Shown here piece after piece: positions 43,346 to 50,966 of a stretch of 64,000 bases of DNA (within the stretch, counting starts at the first letter, position 1; every line of letters starts with the position of its first letter). Under the pieces are notes generated by a model, which was given only the letters and a program-made list of their open reading frames with translations, had not been told where the DNA came from and did no database searches. The stretch is from Brevibacillus reuszeri. GTDB lineage: Bacteria > Bacillota > Bacilli > Brevibacillales > Brevibacillaceae. Where the stretch lies: positions 1-64,000 of the forward strand of contig NZ_BEXF01000023.1 in NCBI RefSeq assembly GCF_002897295.1, read 5' to 3'. The position numbers were made by a program, and so were the translations under genes.

Positions 43346-43567
43346 ATGGATATATTGCAATCTTTTTTTGATTTCATACTCACAGCTGTCATTGGGATTT
43401 TCACAGCTATTGTGGCATTTAGTATGTTGTTTAAATTTAAAAAACAGAATCATGATTATCCAACTCCCTCAAGAAAAAACGAAGATTGGCTACGAAATCA
43501 TTGGAAACAAAAGGCTACTGAGTATCGCGGAAAGATAGAGCATGGCCAGATGATATGTAAGAAATAA
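43346..43567 (+). CDS. Small membrane protein related to 6463..6705
   Basis: ATG behind AGGAGCGGGG. One N-terminal hydrophobic segment (FFDFILTAVIGIFTAIVAFS), then a charged tail with NEDWLRNHWKQKA, matching the tail of 6463..6705. 73 residues. Unknown. Confidence 0.6.
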   Translation: MDILQSFFDFILTAVIGIFTAIVAFSMLFKFKKQNHDYPTPSRKNEDWLRNHWKQKATEYRGKIEHGQMICKK

Positions 43568-44024
43568 TCGTGAGAGGATGCAGAATGCGCCTCTTTTTTG
43601 TTTGCCCTGACTTCCATCCATAGCCCGAGGTAAATAATGAAAAACAGAGATAAACTATGCTGAATACCTACATATCGTTATATGAGCAGCAAACATGTAT
43701 TTGGTGAAACTGTAGGTTTGGTGCGTTAATGAGAGTTGAGTATTCCACTCCTGTTTTTCCAATAATCATCTGTTCTTTTGAATAGTAAGGGAGCGATACT
43801 TGAAGTACAAAAACCGGAGGATAAGAGGTAGTCATACTCTTGTATTCTCTGAATATACTGATATAGAAAAAATCCTAAAAGGATGATGTCACAAAATGCC
43901 TGACCATAACCTGGTTGGGCATTTTGTGTTGTTATACGTAATAACCATCAAGAGTGAAGTATTCATAGCGGGTATGTTTCCGCTCCCTTTCTTGTAGGAG
44001 GGTAAACGCTATGCTTGTACGATC
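43568..44024. other. Intergenic interval with a terminator-like hairpin
   Basis: No gene supported. At 43891..43932 a hairpin pairs CACAAAATGCC with GGGCATTTTGTG (inner CC/GG), a probable terminator on either strand. A 16-codon frame (MLVRSKIKRPPLSLPG) at about 44011 has a good AGGAGGG site but is very short and is not conserved in the second copy of this region. Confidence 0.5.
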
Positions 44025-44161
44025 AAAAATAAAAAGACCGCCCTTGAGCTTACCAGGCTAGGCGGTCTTTTCGCTATAAACCAATATGAGCTGATCACTT
44101 GTGGGAACATTTTTTGAAGTAGCCGGAGGTGCGCCAACACCTATAAATGAACGGCTAATTC
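44025..44161 (-). ncRNA. Structured RNA, tandem copy I
   Basis: Minus-strand unit: -10 TATAAT (44169..44174), a body with AGCCG...CGGCT closing GGTG...CACC, a stretch containing GTTCCCACAAG, and an intrinsic terminator GACCGCC...GGCGGTC with T-run. The terminator's inner stem AGC/GCT presents the loop CTGGTAA. Copy II at 44385 keeps the promoter, stems and terminator while loops vary, which is the pattern of a selected RNA. Could be an antisense regulator. Confidence 0.55.
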
Positions 44162-44242
44162 TAAGAAAATTATAACAAAATGTAAGGTGTTGATCAATGG
44201 TGAAGGATTGTAAAAGCCACTGTGTATGGTTAAATTATTGCT

Positions 44243-44328
44243 TTATTCCGACTGTGTATACCTATCAGCATAATTCTCGACATGCAGACTCATCCACGTA
44301 TGGTCCAAAGCCAAGGTAGCTATCCACG
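44243..44328 (-). pseudogene. Duplicated 3' tail of a proteasome-like gene
   Basis: The frame DHTWMSLHVENYADRYTQSE, then stop, matches the C-terminus of 44600..45778 (DHTWMSEHVENYADMYTQSE). It is part of the tandem duplication that also carries the RNA unit, or the relic of a third paralogue. Confidence 0.6.
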
Positions 44329-44384
44329 GGAATGTTATCGCTCCCATTTTTGTTGAGGGTAAACGCTTTGCTTATACGATCAAA

Positions 44385-44517
44385 AGAAATAGACCGCCCT
44401 TGAGCTTACCAGGCTAGGCGGTCTATTCGCTATAAGCAAGTGTGCGCCGATCCCTTGTGGGAACGTCTATTGATGTAGCCGTAGGTGTAGCAGCACCCAT
44501 AAATGAACGGCTAATTC
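44385..44517 (-). ncRNA. Structured RNA, tandem copy II
   Basis: Second copy of 44025..44161, with -10 TATAAT at 44525..44530 and terminator arms at 44392..44398 and 44417..44423. The helix AGCCG/CGGCT and the GGTG/CACC stem are kept although intervening bases differ. It is transcribed in the same direction as, and just downstream of, the proteasome-like gene 44600..45778. Confidence 0.55.
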
Positions 44518-44599
44518 TAAGAAAATTATAACAAAAGGTTAAGGTGTTGATCAATAGTGAAGGATTGTAAAAGTCACTGTGTATGGTCGAACTATTGCT

Positions 44600-45778
44600 T
44601 TATTCCGACTGTGTATACATATCAGCATAATTCTCGACATGCTCACTCATCCACGTATGATCCATAGCCATGATAGCTATACCCGCTTCGAAGGACGCCT
44701 GTTTGTTATATGGCACAATTAAACCATAATTCCCAAAGCGTGGTGCATTTCGAAAAGATTCCAACACATGATTGGCTGGATCCCTGCGCACAACTTCACA
44801 TATCCGTTCATAGCGAGGGTCGGCTAAGACGCTGCCATTAACGAGTCGATGCGCATACGTTCTAAACACAGTCCTTCGGATCATTGAATCGCTTAAACTC
44901 TCCAGTAAAATATAGATAGCGTTGTTATCGGAAATATAGGCTGGGGCATCAAAGCCGGTCGTTCGATTCTCAGGGTCAAATTTTTCTGTGGCCTTCTCAC
45001 TATCGGAGTATGTTAATATATCCACAAGCGGGACGGTTTCTTGTGTTTGATGGTTGTCTAAAACAACATGACCATTTACTCTTTCAAAAGAGTAATGGTA
45101 TCTCCCCTGCTCATTGGTTGAAGAGTGGCTCATGAACTCTTCCCCTTCCATGCAAAAGCCTGTTTCATTCATCCAGGCGATACAGAATACCGGGGAAATC
45201 CCAAGCTTTTGATAAGAGGAAGATCCGCAACGATTCATAATCCCTCTTAGATTCTTCCGAATCACTTCAGCTACATCGAGTGGATGATGTTCTGGTTCAA
45301 AAAGGATACATCTATGGACTGCTCTAGCTAATAGGTCGTGAATGCCAGGGATCACACTCCCGTTCCCTATTACGGTGATACCATCTGTCATGGGAGAAAG
45401 TATGATACCACTTCCCATTTCTCCTCGAAGTTCGAAATAAACCGGTTGAGTAGGATGCCAATACACCCCAATTCCCGCTATTCTTGGAATGCCATCATCG
45501 GGGTTATAGTATGATGTTTCCATTAACGTCCTTAGGGAGAGGTAAAGTGGGCCATCTATTGAGATTACATTCTCTAACGTAATTTGGTCTGCAATGGAAT
45601 GGATCGTTTGAGCAATCGACTCCCATGCTTTTACGGATCCAGCCATAAAGAAGCCCATACGATCGCCAAACTGAAAGTATTTTAGTATCGAGTCAGCTTG
45701 GTTTTCACGAACGGAAACACGAAAATCAGAAACAATTGAAACGGAATTACCTTGCTTGTAGGCAGCTACTATGGTCAA
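44600..45778 (-). CDS. Proteasome-fold Ntn-hydrolase-like protein, paralogue B
   Basis: 392 residues if started at the TTG that directly precedes Thr (as in paralogue A); an in-frame ATG six codons upstream would add a short propeptide MESEIGL, and a further ATG lies at 45814. From Thr1: Asp17, Arg19, Lys32 (one residue shorter loop), Ala-Gly (FFMAGS). About half identical to 41936..43114 across its whole length, including the novel C-terminal domain. Two paralogues suggest a hetero-oligomer or target diversification. Confidence 0.6.
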   Translation of the reverse strand: MTIVAAYKQGNSVSIVSDFRVSVRENQADSILKYFQFGDRMGFFMAGSVKAWESIAQTIHSIADQITLENVISIDGPLYLSLRTLMETSYYNPDDGIPRIAGIGVYWHPTQPVYFELRGEMGSGIILSPMTDGITVIGNGSVIPGIHDLLARAVHRCILFEPEHHPLDVAEVIRKNLRGIMNRCGSSSYQKLGISPVFCIAWMNETGFCMEGEEFMSHSSTNEQGRYHYSFERVNGHVVLDNHQTQETVPLVDILTYSDSEKATEKFDPENRTTGFDAPAYISDNNAIYILLESLSDSMIRRTVFRTYAHRLVNGSVLADPRYERICEVVRRDPANHVLESFRNAPRFGNYGLIVPYNKQASFEAGIAIMAMDHTWMSEHVENYADMYTQSE

Positions 45779-46142
45779 TCCAATCTCACTCTCCATATTG
45801 TTATCGGCGTTCATTCAGGGCCGTTCATATTTTAATCTATTACCTTATACCCTGGTAGACGTATAATCGAAACATAAAAAATGGAAATGCTGTGTGGGTT
45901 TTTACATGCGTCCAGCAAACAAAATTACGTAGACACACTGAGTATTGGGTTTGAAGAACCTGATTCGTGTACAGCTTTCGTGAGCGGGAGTTGAAATGTA
46001 GTCTCTTGTTTACATTAGAAAAGCACAAAGGGGAGCATGCATGATGCATCTCCCCCTCAATCGTAGGGACATTAGTTCTAGAGTAGCAGGTAAAGTATTC
46101 TTTTTAGTAGAATACACCTTCTCTGAAGGAGGTGTAATAGTA

Positions 46143-46424
46143 ATGGGATTCTTTGGCGGAAAAAAGCAGGATACTGACTCCGGAATAGATATGTTAATCA
46201 TAACAATTGAGACCATTGACAAGCCTTTTGAGGCTCTTGGTTTAGTGACAGCTACGATACTCAAAGCGCACGACCCAAATCCCGAAATTATTGCTAAGGA
46301 ACTTGCGAAAAAAGCTAAAAACATGGGGGCGGACGCAATCCTTGGTTTCAGGTATGACGTTAGAACTAACGCACTTAATTGGACTGACCAAGTAGGATAT
46401 GGAACCGCAATAAAATTCAAGTAA
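46143..46424 (+). CDS. YbjQ/UPF0145-like protein
   Basis: ATG behind AAGGAGGTG; the longer upstream frame is ignored. 93 residues. The C-terminal ELAKKAKNMGADAILGFRYD and GYGTAIKF match the YbjQ fold (pentameric, putative metal-binding). The usual N-terminal Cys-rich strand is not obvious. Confidence 0.7.
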   Translation: MGFFGGKKQDTDSGIDMLIITIETIDKPFEALGLVTATILKAHDPNPEIIAKELAKKAKNMGADAILGFRYDVRTNALNWTDQVGYGTAIKFK

Positions 46425-46428
46425 AACA

Positions 46429-46459
46429 AAAAGACGCTTCATTCGGGAGCGTCTTAATT
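46429..46459 (+). terminator. Intrinsic terminator after the YbjQ-like gene
   Basis: AAGACGCT and AGCGTCTT arms around TCATTCGGG; T-rich tail. Confidence 0.7.
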
Positions 46460-46474
46460 TCTTCACTTCGGTTC

Positions 46475-46624
46475 TCATTGCTTGTTTAGTCTGGATGTGA
46501 ATGTGAGTATGAATATGCTTTTGAAGATGGACCAACGAAACATTGCTATCCATAGCATCAAAAGCAAATAGAAAAAAACTAAGACCGCACCTAATTTAAC
46601 GAAGATAGATAGATATTCGTTCAT
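46475..46624 (-). CDS. Possible 49-aa membrane peptide
   Basis: Frame MNEYLSIFVKLGAVLVFFYL and on, strongly hydrophobic, basic C-terminus (SRLNKQ). No ribosome site upstream, so translation is doubtful. It fills an otherwise empty 300-base gap. Confidence 0.3.
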   Translation of the reverse strand: MNEYLSIFVKLGAVLVFFYLLLMLWIAMFRWSIFKSIFILTFTSRLNKQ

Positions 46625-46759
46625 ATTAGGAACAGGTAATACTAACACAAGAGGTAATGGACAACATCATAAAAAGTAAACATTTAAATTGTCTCTTTGT
46701 TCCATCTCGTCATTCTCCTAAATTAAGACTTTTATAGTAGGGCGAGGATCGTGATGCAT

Positions 46760-47239
46760 TCATCTATTGCGATATGTTTTAAAAGTGGCTTGTGACGATA
46801 TATGCTCGATATATTGAAGGAAGATCATCTCCTTTTTCTCTACTTCTTCATAATCATTTATGCAGGATGTCCACATCTTTTCCCTAAGGTTATGAAAATG
46901 ATAACAGATGATCTCGCCATACATGGCATCCTGCGAACTTCGCTTGAAGGAGAAAATGCAGTTTTGATAAGCATATAATCTCGAATCGCTTATGGATAAT
47001 TCCTCAGACGATAACGAACCAACGAGGGTAAGCTCCTGGTAAAAAATCGATCGCTCTAAGTGCCTTACCAATTCTACAAGGTCAGGTAGCGAATTCTTAA
47101 AAGTGGATCTGAATCGCAATGAGGTTAGCGCTTCCTCTTTATAATCTCGTGTATCCCCTTTTCTTATGGAACAGATAACAGACGGATCTAGCGGTTCCAC
47201 TAAAGTTAGATTAACTTCTATTGTCGAGTACATCCCCAA
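46760..47239 (-). CDS. Hypothetical protein, 159 aa
   Basis: TTG start behind GGAGGG. MGMYSTIEVNLTLVEPLDPS opening; mixed alpha/beta; no motif. Last gene of the leftward transfer-like region. Its 5' end overlaps a coupling-protein fragment (47211..47408). Confidence 0.55.
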   Translation of the reverse strand: MGMYSTIEVNLTLVEPLDPSVICSIRKGDTRDYKEEALTSLRFRSTFKNSLPDLVELVRHLERSIFYQELTLVGSLSSEELSISDSRLYAYQNCIFSFKRSSQDAMYGEIICYHFHNLREKMWTSCINDYEEVEKKEMIFLQYIEHISSQATFKTYRNR

Positions 47240-47408
47240 CTCGTTCGCCCTCCTTACTTATTGAGGAAATATTGGATAGACCATCTATTTGCTTGCCGGT
47301 ACCAATTGGTCCTAATACAATATGATGAGTAGCTCGATAAAAAGTGGCTCGATCTTCTTGGCGGTACGTTCTTAACCATCTAGTAACTGCTTTCATCATC
47401 CATGTCAT
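47211..47408 (-). pseudogene. Fragment of a VirD4-like gene around Walker A
   Basis: RATHHIVLGPIGTGKQIDGL matches RATHTIIVGSIGTGKSAAAL of the full-length coupling protein (54952..58371). Only about 65 codons remain and the following residues diverge. A relic of an earlier duplication. Confidence 0.55.
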
Positions 47409-47467
47409 AATTTACAAGAATACCCTCCCCTCATTTGTTAATTTCTGCTATCGCGATATCTCACCTT

Positions 47468-48100
47468 CTACCTATACCAGTAAGAAAAGTAAACCACTAC
47501 GTATTCGTTTGTATATTCAATCCAGAATAGGAAGGCCTTTTGTGCTTTTGAACCATACGTCGATCCGTATGTATCGCAATCTTCGCTATAACAATTACCT
47601 GATATACTCTCGTATGAACCAATATTTTCGCCAGCATAACAATGTCTTGATGTAATTTCTTTCGCTTCTGAATAGACAACTAGTTCATATTCTTCCCCTT
47701 CTTCTTTCGAACCATATCGCTTTTCCATTGTAAGGATGCGTTTAAACACCTGGTAATCAGTAAACGAGAGGTGGTAAGCGTCAATATCTTGTAGGAATGT
47801 GTGATCATCATAAGCGCTTATATTGATCTGAATCGTGTGCCGTCCCCTCTTTGAGTTTTTTAAGGCCGAGAAAAGCGAAACATTTTCTCTGAAAATGGAA
47901 TCTTTGGCGATCGCTTTTAGTACAATCGAATCAATTAAGTGATCCATATGATAATAACCACGTTCAGCCATGTAGACACCAAGGATCTCAGAACGCATAT
48001 AATCAGCATCAAACTTCTTGGCATCTGAGATCGAAACATGATCTTTTATAAAAAGTGAGCGGTACTGACACAGTAGCAATTCTTCTTTGTTACTATCCAA
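47468..48100 (-). CDS. Hypothetical protein, 210 aa
   Basis: TTG start behind AAGGGGGG. Helical N-terminus, then beta-rich; Tyr-rich C-terminus with SYESISGNCYSEDCDTYGST. No family recognised. Part of the leftward transfer-like run. Confidence 0.55.
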   Translation of the reverse strand: MDSNKEELLLCQYRSLFIKDHVSISDAKKFDADYMRSEILGVYMAERGYYHMDHLIDSIVLKAIAKDSIFRENVSLFSALKNSKRGRHTIQINISAYDDHTFLQDIDAYHLSFTDYQVFKRILTMEKRYGSKEEGEEYELVVYSEAKEITSRHCYAGENIGSYESISGNCYSEDCDTYGSTYGSKAQKAFLFWIEYTNEYVVVYFSYWYR

Positions 48101-48190
48101 AGGTAGCCCCCCTTACTTATATGAATCCTTCTGTATTCAAAGGTTCTCTTAGGAGCGGGGTGTTATCGGGTAAGGAATGGTTCCGTTCTG

Positions 48191-48634
48191 CTACGTACGA
48201 TTTTGCAAAGAGACGCGTATTAACTGAACAAAACCAATTAAGGTAATGAGAGGAAAGAAAAGCATGATCCAAAAATAGGTGAACGCTTCAAACTGATTCT
48301 CTGACCACATCTTCACAACTAAAAAGGAGGCTGGATTCACCAAAAAAGAGATGACGCCTGAAAGGGTCGTGAAAAAAAGGAGTCGTGTATTTGGTTTTAA
48401 ATAACCTGCTTTCATATAACTTACTGCTCCCCAGATTGCCAAGGGCGTTAATCCCAACGGAAGTCCGATGAGCATGAAGGATACAAATGTTTCTGAGCGA
48501 CTTCCGACTTCCCACTGTATGAATATGGTGAAAAGAAGGAGAAGCGACAGTATGATGGAGAGCCACTGAAGGATAATGATCACTTGAGGGCGCTTCGCTA
48601 ATGCCTGATTTAGTTTTTTAATTGGGTTCACCAC
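48191..48634 (-). CDS. Membrane protein, about 147 aa
   Basis: GTG GTG start behind AAAGGAG, overlapping the end of 48618..48977. Four hydrophobic segments. The longer frame upstream merely overlaps the neighbouring gene. Unknown. Confidence 0.55.
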   Translation of the reverse strand: MVNPIKKLNQALAKRPQVIIILQWLSIILSLLLLFTIFIQWEVGSRSETFVSFMLIGLPLGLTPLAIWGAVSYMKAGYLKPNTRLLFFTTLSGVISFLVNPASFLVVKMWSENQFEAFTYFWIMLFFPLITLIGFVQLIRVSLQNRT

Positions 48635-48977
48635 TAAGCAACAGCTCCTTTCTCTGAATGGTATCTTCCCATAATAGGTTAGGGTCGGTGGCCTTATGGA
48701 CTCTGCAATTTCTGTAAAGCAAGGAAACGTGTTCATGCGATTCCAGGACAAAATCAATAACCCACCAATAATGCAAACTTCCAGCAATGGCCAATATTTC
48801 GTTATCATCTGAGGATCGGGCGAATGAAATTACGATCTTGTCCTTCTGAGCGTTCTCAGCGGATAGGAGCTCGTCTCGTATCGCGAATATTGTCTGGTAT
48901 TTGTTCTTTCGTTCCCTATGTTTTTCACTCTTTATGTAATTTCTCCACCTATAGCGAGTAACTTTCACGATCTTCAC
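48618..48977 (-). CDS. Hypothetical basic protein, 119 aa
   Basis: N-terminus very basic (MKIVKVTRYRWRNYIKSEKH), then a mixed alpha/beta body. Overlaps the start of the downstream membrane protein gene by 17 bases, implying coupled translation. Confidence 0.55.
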   Translation of the reverse strand: MKIVKVTRYRWRNYIKSEKHRERKNKYQTIFAIRDELLSAENAQKDKIVISFARSSDDNEILAIAGSLHYWWVIDFVLESHEHVSLLYRNCRVHKATDPNLLWEDTIQRKELLLSGEPN

Positions 48978-48993
48978 CCTTTATCATGAGTAA

Positions 48994-49680
48994 TCAAATC
49001 GAATCAAGCGTAGTGATTGCGGTGTTATAGGAGCGGGAATCTAACGATATCTGATTCAATACGTTGCTCAATCCAGTGATTTTTTCTGCATACTTATCTT
49101 CCAGCTGGACTTCTCCATAACGTGGGTTATCTGGAAGATAATTAATGACTTCTCCACGATCATTCACTTTCGGAATCACAATTTTGTGAATGAAACTAGT
49201 TGTTTGTTCTAGAATGGAGTAATACGAAAGATCATCGTCGTCGAATTGATTTTCCCAGTCTTCCGGTAAGAGGAGCTGCAATGAATATGCTGCTTGTTTT
49301 ACTAACCAAGGATCACGATACAACGCCATTATTGTCTCTAATGTACACGCATTATTCCCAAAAACCTGCTGATAGGTAAGATACGGCTTTCCTTTGGTAG
49401 GATCAGCTAGATCGGGATAAGTAGGGTTGAGCGTGCGAATGATCGTCTCTATTTCTTCTCTAGCATCATGAAAAAGCTTTGCAAGCAAGATGTGGTAATA
49501 CAAATGTACAGCTGGTGTGTGTTTATAGAAATCTTCTTGATCAGGATGAACTCCCTCTAATTCGAAAACCATTGTGGCAGCTACTGCTTCAACTGGGCCA
49601 CTCCACCCGCTACGTAGACGATCCGAGATCGTATGACTTTGTTTCTCATTTACATCCCTATTTTTCATGAATTTCTCCAT
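48994..49680 (-). CDS. Truncated paralogue of the coupling protein
   Basis: 228 residues. From residue 30 to 215 it is almost identical to the segment of 54952..58371 between Walker A and Walker B (LYYHILLAKLFHDAREEIET; LTYQQVFGNNACTLETIM; QLLLPEDWENQF), i.e. the all-alpha domain of TraG/VirD4-type proteins. Both Walker motifs are missing and a new N-terminus with a good ribosome site (AGGAGATG) is present, so it may be expressed, possibly as a competitor or adaptor, or be a relic. Confidence 0.65.
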   Translation of the reverse strand: MEKFMKNRDVNEKQSHTISDRLRSGWSGPVEAVAATMVFELEGVHPDQEDFYKHTPAVHLYYHILLAKLFHDAREEIETIIRTLNPTYPDLADPTKGKPYLTYQQVFGNNACTLETIMALYRDPWLVKQAAYSLQLLLPEDWENQFDDDDLSYYSILEQTTSFIHKIVIPKVNDRGEVINYLPDNPRYGEVQLEDKYAEKITGLSNVLNQISLDSRSYNTAITTLDSI

Positions 49681-49777
49681 TTAACGAACATCTCCTAATG
49701 AATGAATGAACTCCGTTCTAATAAGGGGGAAAGCGGGTCTGAGAAGACCTTCCTTCCCCTCATGTTTTTCCCTACCA

Positions 49778-50332
49778 CTATTTTGCCTTTATTATCCACT
49801 GAATCGGAACGACAATTTCTCCAACAGGGAATGGTGTGCTTCTTCCAGCTTTTGTACCAACTGTTTGAATCGTAATATCTGTTATCGGTATCGTCTCATT
49901 CGGTGCAATAGAATCTGGATTTCCATCTGTATCACCATTTTTCATTGCAGTACTTAGAATAATTTCCGATGAATTGGTAGGAAAAGAATCTCTGCGGGAT
50001 GGTCTACCATATGGTTTCCCAATTTCAACAGCACTTAGTTCGTCATCACGGTCACCATAATTAATTCCGGTCGGCGTTAGAGCTCTTCCGAATAGGACAC
50101 CTTTCGTGTTTCCCGAGTTCGTTACTGTAATCGATTGAAAGTTATAACTGCCTTCCTTATCTCCGATTACTTCGACTTCTGTTACCCCGGCTAGTGTTAA
50201 TCCAATGGTTTCTTCTACAACGGTTACCTGAAAATTTGAGACGCTGCTTACTTCAGCTGGAGCAGCTGAAACAGAATATAGAGGTACCATCGAAGTGAGG
50301 ACAGCCAGTGTGGCTAAGATTCTTTTTTTCAC
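49778..50332 (-). CDS. Secreted protein, 184 aa
   Basis: GTG start behind GGAGGAAA. Signal peptide VKKRILATLAVLTSMVPLYS ending VSAAPAE (cleavage after SAA). The mature part is beta-rich (FQSITVTNSGNTKGVLFGRA; NETIPITDITIQTVGTKAGR), like cell-surface or pilus-associated proteins. Within the transfer-like region it may be a surface component for mating; inference. Confidence 0.65.
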   Translation of the reverse strand: MKKRILATLAVLTSMVPLYSVSAAPAEVSSVSNFQVTVVEETIGLTLAGVTEVEVIGDKEGSYNFQSITVTNSGNTKGVLFGRALTPTGINYGDRDDELSAVEIGKPYGRPSRRDSFPTNSSEIILSTAMKNGDTDGNPDSIAPNETIPITDITIQTVGTKAGRSTPFPVGEIVVPIQWIIKAK

Positions 50333-50453
50333 CGTATCTTTTCCTCCAAAGTAGAATTTGAGGAGCGGGCGCCCTCTTAATCGGATGTATTGGAATGTGT
50401 TATTCCCTAATAATAAAAATGGCATTGGAGAATCTTGAAAACAGCCACGAATG

Positions 50454-50576
50454 CTACCGTAATTCATCTGCTGTGACTAGAGCTTCGCCTTGTGACAGTG
50501 CTGTGGTTGCATAAACGTTACCTGTTTCATTTTTAACGATATAGAATGCTTTCTTATCGTTATCCAACACATTCAT
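50454..50576 (-). CDS. 40-aa peptide between transfer genes
   Basis: ATG (or GTG/TTG just after) behind GAAAGGGG. Sequence MNVLDNDKKAFYIVKNETGN and on to TADELR. Good ribosome site and codon pattern; unknown function. Confidence 0.5.
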   Translation of the reverse strand: MNVLDNDKKAFYIVKNETGNVYATTALSQGEALVTADELR

Positions 50577-50606
50577 CCCCTTTCAAACATCAATAGTGTG
50601 GTGAGA

Positions 50607-50900
50607 TTAGTCCTTTTTTGAAGTAAAGAGTAAGTGACACACAAATCGTAGAAAATCAAAGGAGGCGATAAGAAGGATCACGAGTAAGGATAAAAAGCCG
50701 TTAACCAGCAAAAAATTCGGAAGCGCTTGTGTCTTAAGATCCATGGCCCCCAATTGAATGAGCATCATTGTTAACAAGGGTACAGCAGCTGCTATCGCAA
50801 TTACTTGAAACCAGGATTGTTTTATTAGGATAGGAGTGTAATCTTCAGCTTTTTCCATTCTTTTATTAAGGGCTTCAATCTGTTTTGACTTCTTGTCCAT
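50607..50900 (-). CDS. Small membrane protein, 97 aa
   Basis: ATG behind AGGAAGGTG. Charged N-terminal helix, two hydrophobic segments (about 32-51, 62-85), short basic tail. Unknown; transfer-region context. Confidence 0.6.
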   Translation of the reverse strand: MDKKSKQIEALNKRMEKAEDYTPILIKQSWFQVIAIAAAVPLLTMMLIQLGAMDLKTQALPNFLLVNGFLSLLVILLIASFDFLRFVCHLLFTSKKD

Positions 50901-50966
50901 CTAAATCACCTTCCTTGAGACATGTGCAGCACCAATCGGAATAATTAGGAAGCGAAAGGGAGAACG

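Noticed and set aside
44011..44061. Type I toxin peptide (16 codons with AGGAGGG site) convergent with the 44-kb RNA
   Set aside because: Not hydrophobic, and the frame is not kept in the tandem copy, where the start is TTG and the reading frame diverges.
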